Below, piece after piece: positions 8,432 to 14,625 of a stretch of 33,836 nt of DNA. The notes under the pieces were generated by a model. That model made no database searches. It saw only the letters and a program-made list of their open reading frames with translations, and was not told the DNA's origin. The first letter of the stretch is position 1; each line of letters starts with the position of its first letter. Origin of the DNA: Bacillota bacterium (GTDB taxonomy: Bacteria > Bacillota > Clostridia > Oscillospirales > Oscillospiraceae); NCBI GenBank assembly GCA_029225225.1, contig JAQXWB010000100.1, positions 1 through 33,836 on the forward strand, written 5' to 3'. A program made the position numbers and the translations under genes.

Positions 8432-8460
8432 ATTATAACAGGTGGCTATAATAAAGTCAA
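8432..8460 (-). promoter_or_regulatory. Sigma-A-type promoter for the 8340 operon
   Basis: On the minus strand, TTGACT (8460-8455), a 17-bp spacer and TATAAT (8437-8432). It lies between two identical-type dyads, so repression by the neighbouring XRE protein is likely. A plus-strand TATAAT (8447-8452) overlaps it but has no good -35 box. Confidence 0.75.
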
Positions 8461-8467
8461 CTAATTT

Positions 8468-8487
8468 TTGCACCTATTTTAGTGCAA
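8468..8487. promoter_or_regulatory. Operator-like dyad, copy 2
   Basis: TTGCAC, an 8-nt spacer and GTGCAA, abutting the AAAGGAG ribosome site of the XRE gene (start 8499). It sits upstream of the -35 of the divergent minus-strand promoter and just before the XRE start codon, a layout typical of an autoregulated switch. Confidence 0.7.
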
Positions 8488-8498
8488 AGGAGCGTTGC

Positions 8499-8732
8499 AT
8501 GAATCATACTGTCGAAAAACGAGTGGGAAATAATATCCGTATTTTAAGAGAAAAAGCTAACATGACGCAGGAGGTATTAGCCGCCAAACTACAGCTCCAT
8601 GGCTGCGATATCACACGAAGTGCCGTTGCCAAAATTGAAGTAGGGCAGAGGCACTTGTATCCTGATGAGATCATTTTGATCAAGCAAATTCTGAATGTCC
8701 GTTATGAGGATATTTTTGATACCGGTTCTTGA
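8499..8732 (+). CDS. Small XRE-family transcriptional regulator
   Basis: A 77-residue single-domain helix-turn-helix protein (VGNNIRILREKANMTQEVLAAKLQ, then ITRSAVAKIEVGQRHLYPDEI). The ATG at 8499 has AAAGGAG 6 nt upstream; the longer frame from 8442 runs through the operator and is unlikely. Two TTGCAC/GTGCAA dyads lie in the divergent intergenic region, one touching its own ribosome site, which suggests autorepression and control of the 8340-7188 operon. Confidence 0.82.
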   Translation: MNHTVEKRVGNNIRILREKANMTQEVLAAKLQLHGCDITRSAVAKIEVGQRHLYPDEIILIKQILNVRYEDIFDTGS

Positions 8733-8757
8733 TTACATTTTTGCATCATGAATCAGC

Positions 8758-8843
8758 ATTAAGAAGCTCTGAACAAATCAGCGGCGGCGCTCGGCGGTTC
8801 TTTTGCCGAGCGCTCTTGTTGATTTATTCAGAGCTTCCTTAAT
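8758..8843. repeat. 86-bp imperfect inverted repeat, MITE-like or terminator-like
   Basis: Nested complementary blocks: ATTAA with TTAAT at the ends, GAAGCTCTGAA (8763-8773) with TTCAGAGCTTC (8827-8837), AAATCA with TGATTT, and GCGCTCGGC (8787-8795) with GCCGAGCGC (8805-8813) around a 9-nt loop. It lies 26 bp past the XRE stop codon but lacks an adjacent T-run, so a small non-autonomous mobile element is as likely as a terminator. Confidence 0.65.
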
Positions 8844-8850
8844 CACAAAT

Positions 8851-8875
8851 GAGGGAGCGGAATATCCGCTCCCTC
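8851..8875 (-). terminator. Copied terminator hairpin of the gene fragment
   Basis: GAGGGAGCGGA (8851-8861), a 3-nt loop and TCCGCTCCCTC (8865-8875), nearly the same as the hairpin after the intact gene (9368-9393). It follows the duplicated gene fragment on the minus strand. The T-run is weak here. Confidence 0.5.
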
Positions 8876-8893
8876 GGTGGGTTTTCGATTTTC

Positions 8894-9000
8894 TCAGTCT
8901 AAAATTTCCATCAGTCTGCCGCAGCAGAAGGGGATGGGTTCGCCTGCCTTGACGTGCTGGGTTTTGTTGCAGGTGACGCAATAGACATACGGTCATAGGG
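8894..9000 (-). pseudogene. 3' fragment of a duplicated desulforedoxin-like gene
   Basis: On the minus strand this encodes the same last 28 residues as the intact gene at 9404-9733, from YCVTCNKT to RLMEILD, with the same TGA stop. Just upstream of YCVTC the copy is one base shorter than the original and the frame is lost. Similarity then ends around 9000, with no start codon. It includes all four metal-ligand cysteines but no N-terminal region. It is read as a partial duplication, not a working gene. Confidence 0.75.
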
Positions 9001-9094
9001 CGCAACGACCCCAGCACGCCATTTGGTTAGCTTTGTACGCTGAGTGAACTCCACAGCACTTGGCTCTTCGTTATGAAGCCGCCTGCTTTTAAGA

Positions 9095-9241
9095 TTAATC
9101 TCCCCAAATAGTACCGCTGTCATCGGGCGTGGGAGGATTATCGCCGCCAATGGGAATGTTCGCTGTACTTGTTGTAATAACATCCTCTGTCTCAAAATGG
9201 GAGATATTCATTTCTGCCGGTTCAAATTTTTTCAAAGTCAT
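9095..9241 (-). CDS. 48-residue small protein with EDVITTS motif
   Basis: A short gene beginning MTLKKFEPAEMN, with the motif FETEDVITTS at residues 16-25 and an acidic, Pro/Gly-rich tail ending in TIWGD. Support comes from GGAGGG 6-7 nt before the ATG and a consensus promoter (9312-9340) pointing at it with a leader of about 65 nt. My recollection is that short proteins with this (E/S)DVITTS signature recur in Clostridia without known function; a secreted or processed peptide is one possibility, but no modification enzyme lies nearby. The GC-rich tail has no membrane segment. Confidence 0.6.
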   Translation of the reverse strand: MTLKKFEPAEMNISHFETEDVITTSTANIPIGGDNPPTPDDSGTIWGD

Positions 9242-9311
9242 GTATTTTCCCTCCGTTAAACGATTTTACAGCAATATGCCCTGTGAGAAATGACAGTATT
9301 GACTACAAATG

Positions 9312-9340
9312 ATTGTAACTATATTTTGTCAAGTTGTCAA
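9312..9340 (-). promoter_or_regulatory. Consensus sigma-A promoter for the 48-residue gene
   Basis: On the minus strand, TTGACA (9340-9335), exactly 17 bp, then TACAAT (9317-9312). The predicted start is about 65 nt before the ATG at 9241. No other gene is positioned to use it. Confidence 0.8.
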
Positions 9341-9367
9341 GAAGAATTTATTTCGCGAAATTGAAAA

Positions 9368-9393
9368 GAGGGAGCGGATCACTCCGCTCCCTC
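9368..9393 (-). terminator. Terminator of the PerR-rubrerythrin-rubredoxin operon
   Basis: GAGGGAGCGGA (9368-9378), loop TCAC, TCCGCTCCCTC (9383-9393): an 11-bp perfect stem, followed on the minus strand by TTTTCAA. It lies 10 bp past the stop codon of the desulforedoxin-like gene. Confidence 0.8.
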
Positions 9394-9403
9394 GTGGGTT
9401 ATA

Positions 9404-9733
9404 TCAGTCTAAAATTTCCATCAGTCTGCCGCAGCAGAAGGGGATGGGTTCGCCGGCTTTGACGTGCTGGGTCTTGTTGCAGGTGACGCAGTAGACGTCC
9501 GTGTCATAGGGCGCGCGAATGACGGGGATCTCGTTCTTCTCCTGCAGGCTCAAACCCTCAATGTGGAAGGTCGCGGTCTTGTTCTCGGAGGGGACATAGA
9601 CGCCCATCGGCTGCAAGGACTTCGTTGCGCCGGTGCAGTTGCCCATCTTGACCCACAGGGCTTCCAATTCCGCAGCCTCGGCTGCGTGCTCGGGAGTAAA
9701 CTCCACGACATCCTTATTGATGCGAATCTTCAT
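9404..9733 (-). CDS. Desulforedoxin-like iron-binding protein
   Basis: A 109-residue protein. Its C-terminal part has the desulforedoxin/desulfoferrodoxin-N-domain ligand pattern: C82-x2-C85, then C100-C101 (YCVTC ... FCCGRLM), expected to hold one Fe(Cys)4 site. The first 80 residues are not recognised, and the superoxide-reductase catalytic domain of desulfoferrodoxin is absent. GGAGG lies before the ATG at 9733, overlapping the end of the rubredoxin gene, so the two are coupled. Its place at the end of a PerR/rubrerythrin/rubredoxin operon suggests an electron-transfer role in oxygen or peroxide defence. Two fragmentary copies of its 3' end lie nearby (8851-9000 and 5968-6030). Confidence 0.75.
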   Translation of the reverse strand: MKIRINKDVVEFTPEHAAEAAELEALWVKMGNCTGATKSLQPMGVYVPSENKTATFHIEGLSLQEKNEIPVIRAPYDTDVYCVTCNKTQHVKAGEPIPFCCGRLMEILD

Positions 9734-9736
9734 GGC

Positions 9737-9871
9737 TTATTCCTCCGGGCTGAAATCGTCCTTGCCCACGCCGCAAAGCTCGCAGGCGAAATCCTCGGGA
9801 AGGTCTTCCCACTTCACGCCGGTCTCTTCCTCATCATAGACCCAGCCGCACATATTGCAGACATACTTCAT
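9737..9871 (-). CDS. Short rubredoxin, 44 residues
   Basis: Encodes MKYVCNMCGWVYDEEE, WEDLPEDFACELCGVGK and a DDFSPEE tail. The two C-x2-C-G knuckles (C5/C8, C30/C33) give the rubredoxin Fe(Cys)4 site. At 44 residues it lacks the loop of about 8 residues after the first knuckle found in the usual 52-54-residue rubredoxins. AAAGGAG precedes the ATG at 9871, and its stop codon is 3 nt from the next start codon. It probably feeds electrons to the rubrerythrin of the same operon; the partner assignment is inference. Confidence 0.92.
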   Translation of the reverse strand: MKYVCNMCGWVYDEEETGVKWEDLPEDFACELCGVGKDDFSPEE

Positions 9872-9912
9872 TGTAAAAATCTCCTTTACGGTTTTTTCAA
9901 TAAGTCACCTTT

Positions 9913-10473
9913 CTATTTCAACAAGGAAAATCCCACTAATCCGCAAAGATAGGGAAGATACGCTATATAGTCGTCCAATATCCATCCTTCAATCTGCATG
10001 GAACCAAGGCACTGAGGAATAAAGACAGGCTTCATTTCCATAACAACCTGCTTGTTATTATAGAACTCGATTTTGTCAGAAGTCGCCACGTAATTAAAGC
10101 TCTTTGCATCATATGGTTCTTCTGTCCCTGATAAGTGCGTAATAATCCGACTGTTATCTTCATCAAATTCTACAATTATTTGGTCGTTTTGGTCATATGC
10201 CAAAAGATGGATTCCGAGCACCTTTGTTTCATAGGAATACTGACTACTTCTCATCACAATCAATGATTCTGCAAATTGCACGGTTACAGACGCAGGACTG
10301 TGATGGTTTTCCTCTGAGTAAGAAATGATGATATCCGGCTTTGGTAGGTAATAGTTAAAGCCTTTATCCGGCGGAACCGCCTTTTGCATATAAATATCCC
10401 ATTCCGCTCCATGATGAACGATGTGAAATGGAATGCTGGAAAGCGTGGATTTTCTCCTCGTTGAAAAAAACAT
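9913..10473 (-). CDS. Hypothetical protein inside the oxidative-stress operon
   Basis: A 186-residue protein I do not recognise. It is rich in beta-type sequence, has no signal peptide, and ends in a hydrophobic stretch (YLPYLCGLVGFSLLK). It begins 5 nt after the rubrerythrin stop codon with no clear ribosome site, so translation may depend on coupling. Its composition is clearly more AT-rich than the flanking rubrerythrin and rubredoxin genes, which suggests later insertion into the operon. The start codon is uncertain. Confidence 0.5.
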   Translation of the reverse strand: MFFSTRRKSTLSSIPFHIVHHGAEWDIYMQKAVPPDKGFNYYLPKPDIIISYSEENHHSPASVTVQFAESLIVMRSSQYSYETKVLGIHLLAYDQNDQIIVEFDEDNSRIITHLSGTEEPYDAKSFNYVATSDKIEFYNNKQVVMEMKPVFIPQCLGSMQIEGWILDDYIAYLPYLCGLVGFSLLK

Positions 10474-10478
10474 GCAAT

Positions 10479-11057
10479 TTACTTAAAATAACGCTTCAGC
10501 AGACCCTCAAGGGCGCGGCCATGACGGGCCTCGTCTCTTGCCATCTCGTGGACGGTGTCATGGATGGCGTCGAGGTTGTTCTTCTTCGCGACCTTCGCCA
10601 GCTCGAACTTGCCTGCCGTTGCGCCGTACTCGCAGTCCACACGCCATGCGAGGTTCTTCTTGGTGGAATCGGTCATGTTCGGCTCCAGCTCGCTGCCGAG
10701 GAGCTCCGCGAACTTTGCGGCATGCTCCGCTTCTTCATAAGCTGCCTTTTCCCAGTACAGACCGATCTCGGGATAGCCCTCACGATGGGCGATACGCGCC
10801 ATGCAGAGGTACATGCCGACTTCGCTGCACTCGCCGTTGAAGTTGGCCTTGAGCTGGTCGAGGATGAACTTCTTGTCCTCTTCGGGAACGCCGTCGAGCT
10901 TCGCGCCGACACCGAACACATGCTCGGCAGCCAGAGCCATTTCGCCCTCAACGAGCTTGAACTTCTCACCGGCTACGCCGCAGAGCGGGCACTTGAAGCC
11001 TTCGGGCATCTCTCCTTCGTGGACATAACCGCAAACGGGGCATACATACTTCTTCAT
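10479..11057 (-). CDS. Reverse rubrerythrin (peroxide reductase)
   Basis: A 192-residue protein with the rubredoxin domain at the N-terminus (C6-x2-C9 and C23-x2-C26: [10 protein letters not shown] ... KCPLCG), followed by a ferritin-like diiron four-helix domain ([28 protein letters not shown]). This order is opposite to classical rubrerythrin and defines reverse rubrerythrins, which in clostridia reduce H2O2 with electrons from NADH via partner proteins. GGAGG lies upstream of the ATG at 11057. It is 27 bp after a PerR-like regulator gene and is presumably repressed by it. Confidence 0.92.
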   Translation of the reverse strand: MKKYVCPVCGYVHEGEMPEGFKCPLCGVAGEKFKLVEGEMALAAEHVFGVGAKLDGVPEEDKKFILDQLKANFNGECSEVGMYLCMARIAHREGYPEIGLYWEKAAYEEAEHAAKFAELLGSELEPNMTDSTKKNLAWRVDCEYGATAGKFELAKVAKKNNLDAIHDTVHEMARDEARHGRALEGLLKRYFK

Positions 11058-11084
11058 TGAATTTTCCTCCATATTCAGTAAAAA

Positions 11085-11477
11085 TTATTGTTTTGCGTCT
11101 GCGTTGACGCATTGGTTACAGATACCGGTAAAGGTCAGGACACATTCGCGGACGGAGCCGCAATCCACCTGCTCGGCTAACTTCTGCGGCGGGTCGATAT
11201 TGTCAACGTCGATCACCGCGCTGCAATGGGTGCAAACGAAATGGGCGTGGGGCACGGTGCAGCGGTCAAAGCGCTCCGTCCCGTTCACAACGCCGACCGA
11301 GGAGATGATTCCCTCCTGCTTAAAGGCGGCGAGATTGCGGTAGACCGTGCCGAGGGAGAGATCGGGAATCTGCGGCTTGAGCTGGGCATAGACCCATTCG
11401 GCGCTCGGGTGCGTCGCAGTAGAACAGACGCATTCCAAAATCGCGTCGCGTTTCCTGCTGTGCTTGCGTGCCGCCAT
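11085..11477 (-). CDS. perR: PerR-like Fur-family regulator
   Basis: A 130-residue Fur-family protein: winged helix at residues about 1-80 (HPSAEWVYAQL, LSLGTVYRNLAAF), then the dimerisation/metal domain. Two CxxC pairs (CTHC, CNQC) form the structural zinc site. The regulatory metal ligands of PerR are conserved: His of HPSAE, Asp of RFDRC, and HAH, with a DVD further on. That favours PerR over Fur or Zur. The ATG at 11477 is preferred because GGAGG is 10 nt away; the ATG at 11483 sits almost on the ribosome site. It heads the rubrerythrin-rubredoxin operon and has a Fur/Per-box-like sequence upstream. Confidence 0.85.
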   Translation of the reverse strand: MAARKHSRKRDAILECVCSTATHPSAEWVYAQLKPQIPDLSLGTVYRNLAAFKQEGIISSVGVVNGTERFDRCTVPHAHFVCTHCSAVIDVDNIDPPQKLAEQVDCGSVRECVLTFTGICNQCVNADAKQ

Positions 11478-11489
11478 CCTCATCTCCTC

Positions 11490-11513
11490 CAAAATAATAA
11501 TAATTATCATTTG
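11490..11513. promoter_or_regulatory. Fur/PerR-box-like AT-rich site
   Basis: Reads AATGATAATTATTATTATT on the minus strand, close to the repeated (GAT)AAT units of Fur/PerR boxes, with an ATAATTAT palindrome. It lies between the promoter and the ribosome site of the perR-like gene, consistent with autoregulation. The match is by eye and imperfect. Confidence 0.5.
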
Positions 11514-11520
11514 CGTTATT

Positions 11521-11549
11521 ATATTAGCACAGAGTGTTCCCTTTGTCAA
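11521..11549 (-). promoter_or_regulatory. Sigma-A promoter of the perR-rubrerythrin operon
   Basis: On the minus strand, TTGACA (11549-11544), a 17-bp spacer and TAATAT (11526-11521). The start would fall at about 11514, next to the Fur/PerR-like box. Confidence 0.75.
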
Positions 11550-11576
11550 GCGGTTTTTCAAAAAAAGGCGGAGCAA

Positions 11577-11810
11577 CGAATCCTTGAGAAAGGTCTTGTA
11601 GTCTTAGGATATGTCCGAGGCAACCGCGTAGACAGTATAGACAAACAAGCTTGTACGCAATCGATAGTTCCTGCACCGGCTTATGACATGTCACCGCCCT
11701 ACAGGGAGTTTTATGGAAATAACTAATTGGGATAGTTTCTACACGAGATTGCCACGGCGCGAGCGCCTCGCAATGACACGGGTGGAGAGTTTATGCGGAA
11801 TTTTGGGTTC
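11577..11810. repeat. Gene-free stretch with repeat remnants
   Basis: No convincing gene. It contains fragments of the dispersed repeats: AACAAGCTTGTACGCA near 11643, a GACATGTC block with CCGCCCTACAGG near 11685-11705, and a variant right-hand arm of the mosaic element (GAGATTGCC ... CTCGCAATGACA) at 11745-11778 whose inner hairpin differs from the other copies. Confidence 0.6.
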
Positions 11811-11853
11811 CTGCACCTTCGGGGACACGTCCCCGAAGGTGCAGTGTTTTTTT
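11811..11853 (+). terminator. Very strong orphan terminator hairpin
   Basis: CTGCACCTTCGGGGAC (11811-11826) pairs perfectly with GTCCCCGAAGGTGCAG (11829-11844): a 16-bp stem with a 2-nt loop, then TGTTTTTTT. The T-run faces the plus strand, although no plus-strand gene lies upstream. It overlaps the 3' end of the minus-strand ferritin-like gene and may shield it from plus-strand read-through. Confidence 0.75.
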
Positions 11854-12322
11854 AAAAACGCCGTGTTCTTGGCATCAGCGCTGCTGTCATTTCCCAGAGC
11901 ATGTGGGCGTGTTCCTCCTCGTCGTCCGCCATGGCGTTGAACATGGACGCCTGCTCCGGGAAGCGTCTTGCCGCGTTGTGGTAGCCCTTTGCCGCCGACA
12001 GCTCCGCCGGATACGCGCTGCGCATGGCAGCCGAGAGCGAACGCTCGGTATCCGCCGCTGCGGGAAAGACCTTCGGGCGCACGCCGAACAGCAGAAAATA
12101 CAGCGCCGCAAGCCGCCGAAAATGTCGCGTCTCATCCGCCGCCATATGCCGGAACCGCTGGGCAAAGCTGCCGCCGCGAGAGGCAAGGGCGCGATAGGTC
12201 GCGGCGCTTGCCTGCTCTCCGGAGAGCCATTGCAAAAGCATTTCCTCCTCCGGCGCGGTCTGCGGCGGCTGTAGGACGCGGCTCCAAACCTCCTGTACCT
12301 TTACGGGATCATAAATATCCAT
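11852..12322 (-). CDS. Ferritin-like (rubrerythrin-type) diiron protein
   Basis: A 156-residue protein with the ferritin-like four-helix pattern: EEEMLLQWLSGEQASAATYRALA, then ADETRHFRRLAALYFLL, then ELSAAKGYHNAA, then ADDEEEHAHMLWEM. The E...ExxH ... E...ExxH ligands fit a diiron centre. There is no rubredoxin domain. GGAGGG lies before the ATG at 12322. A role in peroxide or oxygen handling is inferred from the fold and from the nearby PerR-rubrerythrin operon, although this gene is a separate unit. Confidence 0.75.
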   Translation of the reverse strand: MDIYDPVKVQEVWSRVLQPPQTAPEEEMLLQWLSGEQASAATYRALASRGGSFAQRFRHMAADETRHFRRLAALYFLLFGVRPKVFPAAADTERSLSAAMRSAYPAELSAAKGYHNAARRFPEQASMFNAMADDEEEHAHMLWEMTAALMPRTRRF

Positions 12323-12370
12323 AGCACTTCCCTCCTTCGCCAGTCTATGCCGCGAAGGGGGAAAGCTTGA

Positions 12371-12405
12371 CAAAAACCCACAGGAAAAGCAGGCTTTCCG
12401 CGGGT
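12371..12405 (-). terminator. Terminator of the PDZ-protein gene
   Basis: On the minus strand ACCCGCGGAAAGC (12405-12393) pairs imperfectly with GCTTTTCCTGTGGGT (12390-12376) and is followed by TTTTG. It lies 30-60 bp past the stop codon of 12435-12995. Confidence 0.7.
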
Positions 12406-12434
12406 CATGCATTTGGGGAATCAGGCAACGGGCG

Positions 12435-12995
12435 CTACTCGCTGCCGGGGATCTTCAAAGGAAGAACGAATTGCGTGCCGCAGCGATAGATTGTGAGTTT
12501 CAGGATATCGCCCGGCTTACAATTTCCGATCGCGGTAAAATAATCCGCAATGCTTGCCACCTCCGTATCTCCGACGAAAAGGAGAACATCGCCCGAGAGA
12601 ATCCCCGCTATGTCGGCGCTGCTGCCGGAGGTGATGCTTCGGACGATGATGCCCTCCGGCAAATCCCAATAACGGCGCTCCGCGTCGTCCAGCGCGGAAA
12701 GCTCCATACCGAAGGAGCTGCTTTCGTTTTCGCCGCTCGTCTGCTTCGGGCTGCGGATAGGATAGATGTCTGACGCAGCATCCTCCGTCTCGTCCTGTGA
12801 CGTCTGCTCCGCGTCAAGGTGGTTCTGACGGACGTGCAGGGCAATGGTGAGCAGATTTGCAGCGAGCACCACTGCCAAAAGCGACAAGACCAAGGGGAGG
12901 CGTGATTTGTCAAGCTCGCGCCGCCGTCCCGTGCCGTAATAGCAGGGGCGCTCCTGCGCTTCCTCATGGTTCTCTCGGTGCTTCGGTTGTTCCAT
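12435..12995 (-). CDS. Membrane-anchored PDZ-domain protein
   Basis: A 186-residue protein: a charged cytoplasmic N-terminus (about 30 residues), one membrane helix (LPLVLSLLAVVLAANLLTIAL), an acidic linker, and a C-terminal PDZ domain (about residues 95-185: GIIVRSITSGSSADIAGILSGDVLL ... DYFTAIGNCKPGDILKLTIYR). It looks like an HtrA/DegP PDZ region without the protease domain. GGAGG lies upstream of the ATG at 12995. It follows the two-component pair on the same strand, but a repeat-filled 209-bp gap separates them. A substrate-binding or envelope-stress adaptor role is inference. Confidence 0.75.
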   Translation of the reverse strand: MEQPKHRENHEEAQERPCYYGTGRRRELDKSRLPLVLSLLAVVLAANLLTIALHVRQNHLDAEQTSQDETEDAASDIYPIRSPKQTSGENESSSFGMELSALDDAERRYWDLPEGIIVRSITSGSSADIAGILSGDVLLFVGDTEVASIADYFTAIGNCKPGDILKLTIYRCGTQFVLPLKIPGSE

Positions 12996-13034
12996 TGTGA
13001 CGCCTCCTTTCTTCATAATCGGTCGTTCCTGCAC

Positions 13035-13195
13035 GCGGGCGGATGCTATCCGCCCCTACGCGTTGGCTGTCAGTGTTCTCGTAGGGGCGGCTATCAGCCG
13101 CCCGTTTTTTGATTCGTGCGAAGCACTCCTCTGCCACTCACCCTTAGCCTAAAAAGTGCCTGCACGCGGGCGGATGCTATCCGCCCCTACGGCGT
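13035..13195. repeat. GGGCGG/CCGCCC palindromic repeat cluster
   Basis: Two direct copies of GCGGGCGGATGCTATCCGCC (near 13035 and 13164), and between them (about 13082-13106) GGGGCGGCTATCAGCCGCCCG followed by TTTTTTG. The same palindrome family recurs at 15466-15536, around 21660 and at 27380-27450. The middle copy followed by a T-run could end plus-strand transcripts. Convergent transcription does not occur here, so this is probably repeat biology. Confidence 0.75.
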
Positions 13196-13203
13196 TCTAT
13201 GGC

Positions 13204-14625
13204 TTAGCCCTTGCTCAGGGACAGGGTAAAGGTAAACTCCGTCTTGCCGTCGGCGCTGGTGACATAGACATCCTCGCCATGGGCAAGGACGATGGTTTTG
13301 ACGATATACAGCCCCAAGCCCACACCGTCGCGGTCGGTTGAACGGCTCTTGTCGGTTTTATGGAAGCGGTCAAAGATCAGCGGCAGCTCCTCCGGCGCGA
13401 TGGTCGGGCCGGTGTTTCCCACGGTGACGACCGCGCTGCTGCCCTGCTGCACGACGCGGATCGAGAGCGTGCCGCCTTGGTTGATGAATTTGACCGCGTT
13501 ATCCAGCAGATTATACAGCACCTGCGTGATGGCATCCTGCATGGCACGGACGGTCAAGCCCATCTCGGGCATATCAATGTCCACGTCCAGCTCCTTCTGA
13601 TTGATGCGCTGCTCAAAGCTCAGAAGCGCCTGCCCTGCCGCCTCGCAGATATCGAAATCCGTCAGCTTCTCCGGCGGTATGCCCTGATCCCGCAGACGCG
13701 AGACATCGAGCATATTGCGCACCAAGCGGGAGAGTCTGCGCACCTCGGTGGCGACCAGCTCCATATACTGCCGGTGCTTCTCCTTCGGGATCGTGCCGTC
13801 GAGCATCCCGTCGAGGTAGCCCGCAATGGTCGTCATCGGCGTTTTCAGCTCATGGCTGACATTCGCGACGAATTCCTGCCGCACCGTCTCCGAATTCTGC
13901 ACGGCGACCGCCATATTATTGAACGCCACCGCCAGCTCCTCGATCTCCTCATTTTGATTGCCCGTCGGCACGCGCACGCTCAGATCTCCGTGGGCAATCC
14001 GTCTCGCCGCAGCCGCCATGTCGCGGATCGGCTTTGTCTCGCGGCGGGTCAGATAAGGCGCGATCAGCAGGACGAGCGCCAAGACAAACAGCGCCGTCAT
14101 CAGGAAGATCCGCAGCATCTGTCCCGTCAAAGCCTTGAGCGCGGACTTCTGCACTGACGCGACGACGATGCACAGCGGATTTCCTGCCTCGTCCGTGACC
14201 GGCATCGCCACCGCCACGCGCGTCTGACCGTAGATCGTCGACGCCTTGCCGTCCACCCGCGTCTCACCCTTGCGGAACACCTTTCCCGCCGTCTCCGCGC
14301 CGATGGTGCCGCCGATGTGCTCGCAGCGCTGGATATCCTGCGCGCAGATGCGAACCGTCCCGCCCGTGTCGCAGATCAGAATATCGGTTTCCGACGCAGC
14401 AGAGGCGACCGATAGATTTGTACGGAAGCTCCAATCGTTGAGATAGGAAGCGGAATACGCCTCGATGAGCTGCGTCACCGCGTCGGCAGAGCTGCAAAGC
14501 GACCGCTCGCGTTCCTGCGTGGTGTAGTATTCAAACACTGCCCAAAAGGACAGGGCGGTCAGCATGGTAGCGGCGAGCAGAACGCAGACAATCAGCGTGA
14601 TCTGCCGCCGAAAGGTCGTCTTCAT
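13204..14625 (-). CDS. Sensor histidine kinase
   Basis: A 473-residue membrane kinase. A first membrane helix (residues about 8-32), an extracytoplasmic sensor region (to about 165) and a second helix (about 168-190) are followed by HAMP (to about 245), HisKA with the phospho-acceptor in NVSHELKTP (His258), and an HATPase domain with the N-box NLLDNAVKF and G-boxes GVGLGLYIVK. The layout is that of PhoR/WalK-type kinases without a PAS domain. It overlaps the upstream response regulator gene by 4 bp (ATGA), so the two are translationally coupled. The signal is unknown. Confidence 0.92.
   Translation of the reverse strand: MKTTFRRQITLIVCVLLAATMLTALSFWAVFEYYTTQERERSLCSSADAVTQLIEAYSASYLNDWSFRTNLSVASAASETDILICDTGGTVRICAQDIQRCEHIGGTIGAETAGKVFRKGETRVDGKASTIYGQTRVAVAMPVTDEAGNPLCIVVASVQKSALKALTGQMLRIFLMTALFVLALVLLIAPYLTRRETKPIRDMAAAARRIAHGDLSVRVPTGNQNEEIEELAVAFNNMAVAVQNSETVRQEFVANVSHELKTPMTTIAGYLDGMLDGTIPKEKHRQYMELVATEVRRLSRLVRNMLDVSRLRDQGIPPEKLTDFDICEAAGQALLSFEQRINQKELDVDIDMPEMGLTVRAMQDAITQVLYNLLDNAVKFINQGGTLSIRVVQQGSSAVVTVGNTGPTIAPEELPLIFDRFHKTDKSRSTDRDGVGLGLYIVKTIVLAHGEDVYVTSADGKTEFTFTLSLSKG

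Noticed and set aside
13082-13110. Terminator of the sensor-kinase gene
   Set aside because: The hairpin is followed by T on the plus strand, while the kinase is read on the minus strand. The same palindrome is a dispersed repeat.
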